A stretch of DNA of 64,000 bases from Owenia fusiformis (GCA_903813345.2 CAIIXF020000005.1:4040356-4104355); one strand, 5' to 3'; positions 1 to 14,195 are shown, counted from the stretch's first letter. Translations and numbers: made by a program. The notes: a model not told the origin generated them from the sequence alone.

Positions 1-3000
1 ACCATTGCCTGATTGATCATTCTGAAATTTTGATTGTGATTCATGATTGATTGGCAAGAAAAATAATTCCTATTGTTTTCCAGCGAAGTCAAAATGTTAC
101 AGCATGAGTTATAATGTCGAGTTTGCATCATGTTAAATTCTGCTAGTGATTAGAAGTCCATGCACAAGCATACACATACTAAGACAAACACACCCAGGCT
201 CAAGGCCGTAGTATAAAACTATTTAAGGCACAAACTGGTATTAATAGACCGATATGTAGTGTCTGCCATGTATTGAAGGTAAACCAATCTGCATTATTAA
301 TGTTTCTTCTATCAATACATGGATTGTGCAATGGAAAAGCAATGGCACAATCAAAAATGTGCATATCAATCGTGAATATCTCTCGGTTCAAAGCTTATTT
401 CCAACAGAATCGTGTCAAAATATGTGTCTGAGTAACAGTTATACATTATAAGATCGCAAACTCTTACCAATTATCAGCCGAATGGCTCATTTTCAACGAA
501 ATGTCCTTAAGACAACAGCCCTGGGTCGCGCCTGAGGCCAAAAACTATTTCAAATAACCCTCCCCTAATTATATTGGATAATCACATTTATGCGTGCGCG
601 CGCAGCTCATCCAATGAACGAAACGCCACTTCCCGCTGAAATCACCGGGTATTGATCTTTCCCTTGATTAAACTACATCAAAGAATGAATGTCGGAAATG
701 TTCATATTGAAGTATTACAGGTTAATCTGAGACGGCACTCTGAATTTTCAAATTTCCCGCCACAGAAACTGAAGAAGTCCTATGTATGTAGGACGGATCA
801 TTTTACGTACGTTTTCGAGTGAAATCAAATTTTAAACAGCACCTGACCTGTTACATGCAGTGCACTGAAGCTGGACTTATTACAACCTCTCACTTCCCAA
901 TACACTTACATGATAGTCAATACTAAAGAAATCAAATTTTCTTAAATTGGATCAAGGGCCATTTAATTTCATAAGATTCAGTGTGGGGTTTAGCCTAAGT
1001 TAGATAAACCATTCTTACTCGGTCTTAGAACTGATAACCCTCCTAGAACCCAATACTCGTGGTTTATCCATTACTTAAAACTGAATTCATTACGTAATAG
1101 AACAATGCAAAACAATAAATTAACTTTCGAGATCCGAAGTTGATTGCCAAACATATTTGTCGCACTATTCATGCCACTGATGTAAAATTGGCAATGGGTC
1201 GCTATAGCTTGTTCAGAATAAAAATTAGATATAACATTTTTCACATAGCATTGTTTTAAAATATTAAGAATTGTCAGTCTTGCCAGCAGATACACATGCC
1301 ATTTTAGATAGGCCCTATTTAAGATGAAGTATTATCTTTAGACAGACTACGTATCGGAAAAGACACAAAATATTCATTTCCCTACCGTCTTAAATTTTAC
1401 ATCTGTTTTTAGATTCAAATAAAAGTCGCAGTGACTACAGGCTCAAGTTGACACAACTCCATACGACACATAAATATATAAGCACCTAGTGCAAAAGGGA
1501 AAGGACCAAAAGTTGTAATGGAACTAAGCAAGAAAATGCAAACTCTAAGTGCATACCTGTCAAGAAAACAAACCCCATATAGGCCAAAACCATGATCTAA
1601 CGTGAAAAGAAACACTGTCTAATACCCCCTTTCCCCTACCATTCAAGAACCAATATCACAATCCAAGTCCAGAAGACCAAGGGACATTTCATTCATACTG
1701 AAGTCATTACAATACATGTTGAAGAAAAAATTAGAAATTGATAGCCAATACTCATAACCTAAAATACGTTGTAGATACAAGTACTCATACAAGATAGAGC
1801 ATTCAGTCTCAAATGATGTGGGATAGATAAAATCCAGTCTCCAAATCAAAAGGCGTTTCAAAGGGTCAACATCCAAGATCCCAGATAGCAATGTCCTCCG
1901 TAAAATCATAAAGAACAATTCCAATTGAAAAAGAACTGTCTCAATTAGAAATAAGGATCTTATATATTAGTATGATCACTGGTCAGTATGAATCGAAGGT
2001 AGCTGCCGTATCATACATTTCCAGTTACGTTCCCTTAAGCGGTGGAAGATATCGTTGAACTGGGAATCCCACGCATAAAATATGAACAAATTATCATACT
2101 CCAGTGTTCCCATGGCATATAAGCACAATTTGATTCAAATATCAAAGCATAACGTCAACTATGAAGTAGTTTATATTACTTCGATGAAAACTAAAAATAT
2201 CGAAATTGACAATTATCGTCCGCCATCTTTAATGCTAAGGTTTCGGCCGTTCCCTTCGCTTGCTACGTGACCAGTAATAATAGTGTAATGATTCGTAGAT
2301 ACATCGAGACGATCATTGAATCGATCACTAAAACAAGCCAAGATAGTTCAAGGAAAAATCCAACATACACCATTTCGTACCATTTTGTATACAGGCAAGG
2401 CTCATGCACATTGAAGGTCTACACATAAAACAAGCGTTTGACAATAAACAAAGGATAATACAATTTATGTTTTTATTCATTTAAAAATATTTTTGACTGT
2501 TGTCTCAAGACAATGACACGTTAATGTGATATTCATTTCAAGCTGGCTGGCTGGCTGGATAGTAAAATCGTATTTGTATTTTAAGGTTAATTTTGTTTTC
2601 ATTGTGTACACTTGATAATATTTGTCTATGAACATGCCACACCGCGATTTATTGAACAGATTCACTAAACTCATTTAGAAAAACAAACTTTCACCTAATC
2701 GCTTTCTGTTAAAATAAATCTCTTGATCAGGTCTTTATAACGTTTCTTTTGTTACTGTCATGCTTAGGGTACTATGTCAAATGATAGATTTACTAATATT
2801 TGTTAATACATCAAGGTGACAAACTGAGACAGGAATGTGGGAGGTTTTATTGTGTTTCGTATGGTTTTAGTATTTGTAGAGAATATAAGGGGATCTCATT
2901 GGATTTGGGGATTTCAACATCGAGTATGTCCTATTGCACGTATACACGAATGCAAACTGATGAAAGTTGATATTTTTCAATTTCACTTAAAACAATTTCT

Positions 3001-3347
3001 GAGATATTTTAAAGTTTAGAGGCCTATTGCATAATACATTGTACAATGTGTACTAATAATATAATATACACTATATAATCAAATATATATATATATGATA
3101 CAGTAGTATTTACAGTGTATATTCCAGAAACGCACTAATCTAATAATGATCTGCAGTTTTTGTGTAGTTTTTGTGCAGTTTTTCAAGGTGTATCTTATAT
3201 TCCTTTTTAAGTGGCACTATGTATGTTTTGAGTTAACATCATAGACATTCTACGAAACTCCTTTTAAAAAAAAGCTGAATGTGATGAAGTAACTATGGCA
3301 ACGGTTGTTTGGTGACTGATCTTGTCTCCATGGAGATATATGTTGAA
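1..3347. other. No gene recognised; 3' flank of the Wnt gene
   Basis: I see no exon with family motifs or convincing paired splice sites on either strand. The last part must contain the 3' untranslated region of the minus-strand Wnt gene. Minus-strand AATAAA hexamers occur near 2474 and 2847, but I cannot tell which, if either, is used. Confidence 0.5.
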
Positions 3348-6300
3348 TTATTTACAAGTGTATTCTTCCGTCCGTTCACTGCACGATTGGCATGTGACAG
3401 TGCAGCACCAATGGAACTTGCAATTACACTGCCAAGTCCGGGTAAACTGATGCGTGTTATACCCTCGTCCACAACACATTAAGTCGCAACCATCCGTCCC
3501 AACGGAGGTTCTATTGCACGTTCGTCCCACTGTCCCCAGTGACCCTAAATCGGGGTCATATTCACAATAATTGGGGGAACGATCCAAATAAATCAGGTCA
3601 CTTCTACGGGGTTTTTTATTTGTTCGTCGGGACCTTTTTAATTGTAAGACAATAGGTGTTTTTGCTCGTTTTCCCTTTGTGGGTCTAGCTAGCTTGGATT
3701 TCTTGTATTTCTTCATTAGAAAGTCTCCAACTTCTCTGAATCGAGGTAAAGTTGTCCAACATGTTTTTATCGTACAAGCTCCTGATACCCCGTGGCACTT
3801 GCATTCTGTGCCCATCCTGTCTTTAACTGCCTGCAAGTGGACAAAGTTATGAATTTGTGAAACAACTATTACGGTTTTGCTTCAATGCCGAAATTCTATT
3901 GTAACTCTATTGAGACTTGGTTATCAAACTTGGTAGAATTATATATCAATATATCGGGGTTATGAAAATTGAATGCTATTTTATACATGTCATGGATTTT
4001 AAATACATCTCACGGCTCATAGGTATAGTCAAACTTAACTAATTTTGCATTTTAATGAAACCTATATCATATAATTGTGTCTAATGTATTCATATAGTAA
4101 GGGTCACCGATTGTCAAATTTATCATTTATTTGTCAATATTTTAAAAGTCAAATGAAGCAAAAAGGACATTTTAGAAAAGATGAATTTAGTTTCTCCATG
4201 ATTAAATATAATCCAAATTGAAAATATTTTAAAAATTAAACCTATTTGTGTAAATAAATGAACAATATTATGTAACCTTTCTCCCCGCTCTGTTATTATG
4301 TAAGTTCATCAAGGATCTGGCATCGTGCTCTATCTCTCTGGCGTCTACAAACTGGCGAGCGAACTCAAGTCCATAGCGGAAATCCGCACTACATCCGCCC
4401 CAGCGCCAGCCTTTGGGGGAGTATTGCCCGTCGAGTTTGCTTCTGTCGCAGCCACAGCTGGAGAGGTTGCCCTGGCTACAGGCTTGGGTGATTGAATATG
4501 CCACCCCGGCAGAAGTTACTGCATATGTATACGCGGCCTCTTTTGTTCCTGAAACAGGTGAAAGCATGGACATTAGCCTGAAACAGGTGAAAGCATGGAC
4601 GTTAGCCTGAAACAGGTGAAAGCATGGACGTTAGCCTGAAACAGGTGAAAGCATGGACGTTAGCCTGAAACAGGTGAAAGCATGGACATTAGTCTGAAAC
4701 AGGTGAAAGCATGGACATTAGCCTGAAACAGGTGAAAGCATGGACATTAGCCTGAAACAGATTAAAGCATGGACATTAGCCTGAAACAGGTGAAAGCATG
4801 GACATTAGCCTGAAACAGGTGAAAGCATGGACGTTAGCCTAAAACAGGTGAAAGCATGGACATTAGCCTGAAACAGGTGAAAGCATGGACATTAGCCTGA
4901 AACAGGTGAAAGCATGGACGTTAGCCTGAAACAGGTGAAAGCATGGACATTAGCCTGAAACAGGTGAAAGCATGGACGTTAGCCTGAAACAGGTGAAAGC
5001 ATGGACGTTAGCCTGAAACAGGTGAAAGCATGGACATTAGCCTGAAACAGGTGAAAGCATGGACATTAGTCTGAAACAGGTGAAAGCATGGATATTAGCC
5101 TGAAACAGGTGAAAGCATGGACATTAGCCTGAAACAGGTGAAAGCATGGACATTAGCCTGAAACAGGTGAAAGCATGGACGTTAGCCTGAAACAGGTGAA
5201 AGCATGGACATTAGTCTGAAACAGGTGAAAGCATGGATATTAGCCTGAAACAGGTGAAGCATGGACATTAGCCTGAAACAGGTGAAAGCATGGACATTAG
5301 CCTGAAACAGGTGAAAGCATGGACATTAGCCTGAAACAGGTGAAAGCATGGACGTTAGCCTGAAACAGGTGAAAGCATGGACATTAGCCTGAAACAGGTG
5401 AAAGCATGGACATTAGCCTGAAACAGGTGAAAGCATGGATATTAGCCTGAAACAGGTGAAAGCATGGACATTAGCCTGAAACAGGTTAAAGCATGGACAT
5501 TAGCTTAGATCGTTCAACCTGGTACGCATTTAAAGAATATTTCAATTTTGTCCTGGATATGACCTGAGATGTTTGAACTAATTTCAGATCGTTTTCAGAA
5601 ATGAATTGAAGATGAATACGTGGAATTAAAACGACCATTCTTGTTATACTTTCAAAGTTTTAAATGCATAATTAAGTTATTCGGAATTTTGAAGATGAGA
5701 ATGATATGGTCCATGGCGATTATCAGAGAGTCCCAATGCGGATCATTATATTAGGGCGATGTTAAATTAAGATGAGAAGTGATCTGGAAATGACTAGTGA
5801 CTTTGATTTGTCCAAACTACACACATGATATCACCAAGAATAAATCATTTTATAGTCAATTGGTCAGATCATTGTTATTTGCTTCGATGCGTTGAGATGT
5901 TGACACTAATCTTGTTTTGTCTAATGTTGTTTGAGAAAGTGCCCAATGATCAACTGATCAATGCTATGCAAAATGATCAACTCAATGATGAACAGAAGTA
6001 AATTTGATAACATGCTTAAGATGAACTTTGAACTTATATGTGTGCTTATGAAGTACAATTCAAATTTTAGTAAATATCACTTTTTATCTTTGTATACAGT
6101 ATTCAGAAAACAGGTAGCAACATAAGGGAAAAACTCAAGAGCAAGATACTCTCAAAACCCAAATAGTCTCAAATGAATACAAGACAATGCCTTAAGAAAC
6201 AAAGAACTGTGGCTCTGAAAAGTCATCGTGGAATTGCTACCCTTACATCTCACTATTGTTATCCCATGGCCTCTAGACTGTACTTCGTTATCCCACTACA

Positions 6301-9300
6301 TCTCACTATTGTTAACCCATGCCCACTAATCTTCGTTATCCCACTACATCTCACTATTGTTATCCCATGGCCGCTAGACTTCGTTATCCCACAACATCTC
6401 ACTATTGTTATCCCATGGCCGCTAGACTTCGTTACCCCATTACATCTCACTATTGTTATCCCATAGCCACTAGACTTCGTTACCCCATTACATCTCACTT
6501 TTGTTATCCCATGGCCACTAGACTTCGATATCCCGCTACATCTCACTATTGTTATCCCATGGCCACTAAACTTCGTTATCCCATTATATCTCACTATTTT
6601 TATCCCATGGCCACTAAACTTCGTTATCCCATTATATCTCACTATTGTTATCCCATGGCCGAAGTCTAGTACTTCGTTATCCCACTACATCTCACTATTG
6701 TTATCCCATGGCCGAAGTCTAGTACTTCGTTATCCCACTACATCTCACTTTTGTTATCCCATGCCCACTTAACTTTGTTACCCCACTTCATCTCACTATT
6801 GTTTACCCATGACCACTAGAATTCGTTACCCCACTACATCTCACTATTGCTGACCGATTGCCACTAGACGTCATTGCCCAGCCCATCTCACTTGTGTTAT
6901 ACCCTGACCAATAGACTTCTCACTATTGTTATCCCATGGCCGCTAGACTTTGTTACCCCACTACACTCTACATCGTTCTTGGGTTATTCTTTTAATTTTG
7001 TATAAACCTGTACACCCAAATATAGTCTAATGGTGAACTAAAACTACCAAACATGGTCTATCTTGATAACGAAACACTTAATCAAAGAATTCATCCACAG
7101 ATCAAAAGAAAATTCATCAGATAACTAGCTGAAATTGGTTTCATATCAACGAATCTGGTAAACATAAATACACAATTTTTTCAGGTATTATTTGCAGATT
7201 TGAAATTTCAATCCACAAATCATGCATTGATTAAAGGGAATTTAGCGAGCTACCTAACAAAAAATCTCAATTTTAGAATATGTTGGGTTCATATCACTGG
7301 GTGAAAGTGGAACCGTTACAAATGAGTGTAGCCGGTCCTCGAGCTCCGAGTTTAACCGATGATGAACAGTTCCTGTCCAACAAAACGTAATTTTGCATAA
7401 TTTTGACACATAATGTATATAATTACACTCCCCTCCATAAGTTTGGCAACCTTTTTTCCCCCATTGAACTACGTGTTAAAGCCTCTTTACCTTTGAATTT
7501 TTATTTACTTAACCTGCGATGAAAATACTTCTACTATTGATGGAAATTTTCTCAATTTTTTTCCTCAATTACAATAGGTCGAAAATTGATGATAAATTTG
7601 ATGAATTTTTGAAAATCGACATTCCCATGTTAACCAATGGGAAGTGGTAGGTTTGCCGCAAGTCATATGAAAGAATATCCATCCATCCGAGTCCTTGCAA
7701 AAAATACGAGTTAGGCAGGCAATTGAATTTGCTAACTTTATCTAACAAAAATTGATATGTTTCTTCAGGTTCAACAAAGTTATAAGGCTTTAAAGTCAAA
7801 TTTTTTTTTCAAAAAACCTCTCCCATTGAAATAACACAGGAGGCGAAAAATTATTTCCAAAAATGACTTTGAAGCGCTGTAACTTTAATATTCATCAAAA
7901 CTAAACACTTAGTGTTCATAAAAGTTAGACAATTCAATTTTCTATATAAAAATATTTTTTGCTGAATCTTTTACTGAAAAGACATCCTGATTTCTGATTT
8001 GCCCCGAACCCTCCATTTCCCATAGGATTACCTATTGTAATTGAGGAAAAAAATTGAGAAAATTTGGAGGTATTGGAAATAAAGTCAAGTTGCGTTTCCA
8101 CCAATATTATAAGTTATTTCATCGCCGGTTAAGTAAATAAAAATTCAAACGTAAAGAGGCTTTAACACGTAGTTCAATGGGGAAAAAAGGTTGCCAAACT
8201 TATGGAGGGGAGTGTACATATCTCATTTGAATTGAATGGCGGTTCCAGATCCACCCATTTGCATAACATTCCTTGTCATGTCTATTTTCCAAAAGTCTCC
8301 ATTATGAATACTTTATGTAAGAAAAACTAAAGATGTTCGCAATTATTAATTCATTTCTCTATAAATGTGGTCATCACTTTTATTGCGCTCCACACATTTG
8401 TGGCAAGTGAAACGCTTTAATTTGAATAACAGCGGCTTTTTACAGCGGATCTGATTCTGCCATTAATATAATAGTTATGTTTCCCGATTGATCTAATGCA
8501 TCCAACGCTATCATTCTTCTTTTTAAAAAGTTTCCATCCAGTATATTGAAGCTACCACTATCTGGTAATATGGAGCTATTAAACCATCAAATAAAATATG
8601 TTTAAATTTAGACTGCCTTTTATGGATGCGATGAGAGTTTAAATACTCTCATTTCTATTTAGAGTTTTGCGTTTTATTTCATCTTGATTTCGGTAGAATA
8701 TCAACCGTTTTGTTCAGCTGGTACTTTATGGGAGAATGAGAAAAAACTCGGGTAAACATGTTTTGTCATGAACAGTCAATTTTGCTTATGAAATATCGCA
8801 ACCATATGGATAAATCCAAGTGGTTGTGACATCAGTTGATACTGTATAACACTGTATTAAGAGAATGCCATTCATAAACAAAATGTTAAAAACAACAATT
8901 CTTAAAACGTTAATAGCCAGGTAATTTATGGCATAAAATGGTTCCTTGCACATGGCAATAGACATAGAATCTACATCGAAGGACATTTACAGATGAGATT
9001 TATTGCTAAAAATAACGGCATGGGTATGCCATTTTGCCGGGCATTTTGGATGAATGAGTACAGCGTTGAAACACATTTTTCACCTGCAATTTTTTCACCT
9101 TTTTAACAGCTATTTTACCTGAAATTGAATTCGAGACGTGTGCTACATGTTAGAGATTATTTCGGATAAACTCACAATTTTATCTTTATTTCAACATTGG
9201 ATTAACATTGTGAACGATGGCAGGTCATTCCTATATTCTACTATACATTTCTGGGTTATCCCAATCTCAAGCTGCGAGGAAAACGTGTTTAATTCTGTAA

Positions 9301-10488
9301 AAAATATACCACAATATTAGAATATTTGTGAATCATATCAGTTTCTTAAATTATTGATTTAAAAAACAATGTTTACATTTAGAAAAACTTCGCAAATTCC
9401 TATAAAGTGAATGTCCCCAAGAATGACCCCAAGATGTAGATTCGGTGAATTTCAAGTTACAAACATTAAGCTGTTGCCAAGAATGATACTTTGTTCAATT
9501 CTACCATTTCATGAGGCATCTCCGGAACCCGAACGAGAACTTGAAGTAAGACTATCATCCAAATAAAGCTCAAGTTTCCCTGTTGCAATAACATCTTCGC
9601 TTATGCAAGATTATTTCCGAAAGTAATTGCATTTTGTAATAACAAAGGATTGGCTCTTTGACCTTCGAGAGCCTTCAAATGTCAAATTTCCGTCATCTTT
9701 CCGGCATCTCATCTGAGCCACTTCCAATAGTCCCGGGCCAATAGTCCAGTCATTTCTTTGCATTACGATGTTATTATAAACATGGTGTTATGTATGAACA
9801 TCCTGTGTCAATTTTACTGACCGTTTGGATTTAGATTTTGTGACAGAAGCGCAATTTTATTTTGATTTAGGAAATGTATTTAATTTCTAAAAACTCATAT
9901 TCACTTATTTACTTAGTCTGAAAATGTCTGAGCATTGAGATCTGAACATCGTCGTACTTCTTACATTCTGTATTCTATAAGTTCACAAATCTATTTTAAG
10001 AATAAATTCTTAAAACGCAACCATTTGAAATACAAGGTACATTTTGCATAAACTTATTATGACTTTTCACCCTCTATTACACTCCAAGAAAAACTACTAT
10101 TCTTCTAATCCGTCTCAATGACCCTCAAATCTCACTTTAACCATACCACTCCGCCAGAATTAACCTTACCCAATATATGTACATGCCCGAATGTTGCTTT
10201 TTCACTGCCCAGATGAGTACAGTTCCAACGCCGTCCTCTAAACTGCCAGCGACACTCGCTGATTCCTTGTCTGGCGCCCTCCCCAATGGCCACGATAGTA
10301 TCGGGCCGACGTTGGCAAATCTCCTTCTGTTTAGGGGCAAGCCCGGGGATCCTATTGCAGATGATATTAGCTCCTAACGCGACCACTGACGACAGAGCGC
10401 TGGAACAAAAGAAGACGAATTCTGAGAATAAGTTTAATATTGCAACGAACATGCTCCTGACAAATTCTCTCGGCTGATCATCTTTCAT
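3348..10488 (-). CDS. Wnt7: Wnt family secreted signalling protein, Wnt7-like
   Basis: Secreted lipid-modified ligand for Frizzled receptors. Three coding exons on the minus strand: 10488-10170, 4548-4277 and 3830-3348 (stop). They join in phase (319, 272 and 483 nt; about 357 residues, normal for the family). Exon 1 starts at an ATG in AAAATGA context and has a hydrophobic leader, then [16 protein letters not shown], a strong Wnt7 signature. Exon 2 has [12 protein letters not shown] and [12 protein letters not shown]. Exon 3 has the Wnt hallmark [11 protein letters not shown], whose Ser is the palmitoleoylation site, followed by [10 protein letters not shown] and the cysteine-rich end [11 protein letters not shown]. 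Splice sites: donor G/GTAAGG at 10169; acceptor TTTCAG/GA at 4549; donor AAG/GTTACA at 4276 (weak); acceptor TTGCAG/GC at 3831. A second acceptor-like TTGTTCCAG inside the leader means an upstream signal-peptide exon is possible. The acceptor of coding exon 2 is the end unit of a 33-copy minisatellite. Confidence 0.93.
4549..5504 (-). repeat. 29-bp minisatellite made of 3' splice-site copies (Wnt7 intron 1)
   Basis: About 33 tandem 29-bp units; one is 28 bp, and a few have substitutions, such as CAGATTAAAG near 4757 and CAGGTTAAAG near 5484. Read on the gene strand, each unit is CTAAT or CTAAC (a match to the metazoan branch-point consensus), then GTCCATG, then the pyrimidine-rich CTTTCACCTGTTTCAGG. 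The branch A to AG spacing is about 24 nt. The unit touching the exon supplies the true acceptor of coding exon 2. In phase with exon 1, any more distal acceptor would read GGC then TAA, because the branch-point TAA of the next unit falls in frame. Confidence 0.95.
6240..6965. repeat. 48-bp minisatellite in Wnt7 intron 1
   Basis: About 15 tandem units with a 48-bp period. Each has TCTCACTATTGTTATCCCAT, then GGCC and an ACTTCGTTATCCCA block. The best copies lie at 6300-6720, with decay and length changes at both ends. Because 48 is a multiple of three, reading frames stay open on both strands with 16-residue repeats. These are by-products of the array, not genes: no start context, domain or splice signal supports them. 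Confidence 0.93.
7426..8214. mobile_element. TA-flanked inverted-repeat element (Tc1/mariner-type MITE)
   Basis: A 789-bp element bounded by TA at 7424-7425 and 8215-8216. The ends are inverted copies beginning CACTCCCCTCCATAAGTTTG. Inverted homology continues for at least 140 bp per arm: 7426-7525 against 8116-8214, then TTTTCTCAATTTTTTTCCTC near 7550 against its complement near 8045. There is no transposase ORF, so it is non-autonomous. The TA duplication suggests Tc1/mariner mobilisation; the superfamily is inferred from that alone. Confidence 0.88.
8217..10169. other. Rest of Wnt7 intron 1, nothing recognised
   Basis: AT-rich intronic sequence. I saw no exon, tandem array or clear inverted repeat here. 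Confidence 0.5.
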
Positions 10489-13400
10489 TTTCTTTAATTA
10501 CTTTCTTACATTTAAACATATACATCCTGGGATTACAAATGTTATGTGAAATAGTAATGTGTAGTTTATCCACTAATTTTTGATTGTAACATGGTACAAT
10601 TTTGTTTTAATATTAGTTTAAGTATTTATGGTCGAAGTTCAATTATTTCAAATAAATCATTTTATTTTCACATGAAAATTTCACCGAAAGGAAGTTTAAG
10701 GAGTTTAAATACCACATTTAAATACACATTATGGAAAATAATTAAAAATGGATTTGTTTAATGTTGTTAAGTAACGTTTTATGATGTGGCTAATAGGCCT
10801 AATGTGTTAAATACAAAGCTTTAAATACAAAGTAAATGTATGTTAATATGTATATAAATAAATTGTAAAATTCACGATCAAATGTATTATTTATCACATG
10901 AAATGCACGTATTCAGGTTCATTGCATACGTTTATACAATAGCTGATATTGTTGGATGATGATCAGTGAAGAAGAGCACCGGATCTGATCAGTTGACCGA
11001 GTAAAACACACGACGACATCAAACTTAACATCAAGTAGGATTATTACAAGGTAACTGTATGTAAGAAATGTGACACTGTCACTTGTCATCCCGTCTGAGC
11101 CTCACTCACCTTAAGAAAACAATGAGGAACAGAAAAAAGCAACTCTTTTGAGTAAGAAACATGTTTTACTGCGTCCGACAATTTCAAGCATTTTGTGATC
11201 CATTGATACCGTGATAAAGATGAAGCATCTGAAGATCGAGTGATGAAATTACATTTTATTTCTGTGGTTAGCGTTTATATTAGGTTCATTCCATCCACAT
11301 ATCCCCAGATTTTAATCACTTATCCTGATCTTATATCATGATATGATTTGTTGTTTTTTATTCCTAATTGAAACTGTTTTGTTTATTTTGCGATTGTACA
11401 CCTTTTTCGAGTTCATCTACACCCGGGGGTGTTGTGTTGTTGTGTGTTTTCTTACTACTTTATGTTGTCTGATCCTGTAAGCACATAAAGGTCCACCATG
11501 CCTTCGGGTGCGATTATCCCTTTAGATTAACTAACATTCGTATTCTTTTCTAATAAAATCCAACAGAATCCGACTGTTAAAGTCAAGTTCGCTTAAAAAA
11601 TAATCTTTTTATTTCGGTAGTGGATTTATAGCCATATAAAAGTAAAATCGCCGTTCCACAGTCGATTATAGGAACGTGAAGCCACAGGTGCGCATGTAGG
11701 CAACCATATCACTAACTTTTTCCTCCTGTGGATTTTGTAAAAAGTGACAACAAAGGGTTGTGATTGAGCAGTTAAACTGTCAGCTTAAACTCGGGTTACA
11801 CAGTTACTTTCATCATCAGTTAAATTGATTTAATGATAAGTTTGTATGAAACGTACCCCGGTGGAGCATGATCATTTCATATTATCGTTTAAAGCCAGGT
11901 TTGCCGTGTGTGTGTACATATAAGGTGTGTTTGCATGCGTGTGTTCTAGATTGAGCCGATGCCATTAGCGTGTCGTTTAGTTTATGACGCATGAAATGTG
12001 CAGTTAGTTTTCGTAGGACCCACTTGAAATAAGTGGCCAGGTCAATTTTGAAAATTTTTATTGGCACTGATCAATGATAAAGTACATGAACCAAAATGCA
12101 AATTAAATTATGAACGTTTCGATTGAAAGCTATAAAGATTGACCAGGTTCTATCTCTTTAAGCTTTTTGACGATTGGTTATAGTTATTATGTTATTAGGA
12201 TGAAGTAAGTTCTTTTCAAATATTGCCCATTGTGGTATAATTGAAGTTTATAGCTAATAGCTTACAAGAAAGTGGTTTCATTTTGGCGTGTGTTTTGGGT
12301 GCTATAAGCGCTTTCACCTGGTCAAATGATTTTAATCCAGGATCATGTAACTATTAATTCAAAATATTTCTGGTTTGTCCATTTTGGTATATCTCTAAAT
12401 TGATATTTAAATAATTAGTAGACACAACCCTTTCTAGTTAATACCTGGAGTGAAATTGCAAGCCCGGTACATTCCATGTTTAATGTTCGCCCTTAATTGA
12501 TGAGACTTTTTTCAAATAGGTTGAGTGATGGTACTTTAAAGGAACAAGAAAGACATTGGCAAATTGAAAGTAAATTAAAAACAAAATTGTCACAATTTTA
12601 CAAAATATTTCGTATACCATGCCTTTCTCTAAAAGAAAGTTCAGCAATTCTTACTTTTTTCAAAATAATCTGCAGATTTGAAAGGCTTTCCAGCCAACAA
12701 TTGAAAAGGAAGTCGTCCTCCTTTTCAATTCTTATGCATCAAATACATTTTGCATCTTAAATCTACAATTATTCGATCACATATCTCAGAAAATGTTAAG
12801 ATTATATGGAAAACATTTGCATGTATTTTAAAAAGATCAGCTCTAACATTGTGCACTATCTCTACTTCCTTTAAATCAACTACATTCATATGTGAAGTAC
12901 CTTCTCGCTACGCTCGGCACATATGAGTTAAACGTTGTGTTCAGGGTGGCCAAGAGTTATATCAAATCAATAAAGTAAGTCTTTGAAATTTTAATATTTC
13001 AACATTTGAGGTTTAACTATAACAACTTTATTAAAAAAGGAATGGCAGAAATGAAGTTTTCATAATATCTATTCATTCTTCTCTCATTAAATTCAAATTA
13101 AGGATGTACCCTCTGAGATGTTGGTTTTGCCATTTATACGAATGTTTAGTGGGGAACGTTTGAAATAGTTTTAAGGTATCTTTAACTGGATGTTGTTAAT
13201 TATTCCGTCTTTTAACGTTTTAATGTGTCAGTGTAAAGTCACACCTGTATGACTAGCTTTGTTCCGTTTGACAGTTGGGTGAAAAATGACTTCGACTTTT
13301 ATCAAATGTTCTTATTTTCTTTCTATTTGGACCAATGCAACTGTATCAATTTAGAATTTTCTCTTGTGTTTCATTCATTCACTATTAACGCGAAAACAAT

Positions 13401-14195
13401 TTTTACTTTTTGACTTTTCTCCCAGCCAAAGTGTCTATTTTCACGAAATGGGACTTGTACCAATCTGTGTTATGCTCGCAGTGTTCAATGCTATTTCGCT
13501 TATCTCGTCTCTATTCAGTTTCCATCTAACTAACCAGGTATCTGTTTAAATATTTGATGCAGAATGATTTTGAAAAAGAACGATTTAAGGGTAATATACG
13601 TCTCTTAACGAAAATGTACTTGTAAGCTTGACTTATCATTTGGGTTCTATTTCTAAAAATATAAACTTTTAATCTGTGATCTTTGGCTGGTTTTGTACCA
13701 ACAATCTATGCATCATCTTTCTATTTAATCTCACGATGTCCAAGTACACGGGTAGACATCCCAATGATTTATTTAGTTTTAATTAATGTATGAATTTGCG
13801 TGCTCAATTGCTCTTTTGTTGGGTACTATAACGAATGGGAACGTCTTTTCATATTTACAAAAAAAAGTTTAGAAAAAAGCATCATAAAATGTTACTGATA
13901 ACATTGTGCAACATACTATGAACTCTTCATTGTCGGAAAGCCAGTTTTTCTTTTTCACTCAAATAAAATTTGTCACTTTAAAAAAATAGATTAGACTTTT
14001 ATGAAGTTTTCTTTGAGTATCTATATTTAATGCATCCTATATCAATGTACACTAGTGTCACTACAAGAATTAACCCTCTCCAAATACGATGGTATCTCGT
14101 AAAAATGAAAAATTATATATAGTCGCAAAGTACTTACAACCAAGCTATGCAAATCCTACACGGTGTCATTGCATCCATTTTATTTACAATCCAAC
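10489..14195. other. Upstream of Wnt7, no gene recognised
   Basis: AT-rich sequence that should include the Wnt7 promoter and any 5' untranslated exon, but I could not identify either. Short open frames here (for example 12497-12760 and 13364-13549) lack family motifs and splice context. Confidence 0.45.

Noticed and set aside
4549-5504. CRISPR-like regular array
   Set aside because: Units are contiguous 29-bp copies with no unique spacers, inside an animal intron. It is a minisatellite.
6173-6669. Repeat proteins on both strands of the 48-bp array
   Set aside because: Frames follow from the period being a multiple of three. There is no start context, no signal or domain, and the copies decay like noncoding repeats.
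10137-10477. Other frames overlapping Wnt7 coding exon 1
   Set aside because: They are shadows of the Wnt frame and have no motifs.
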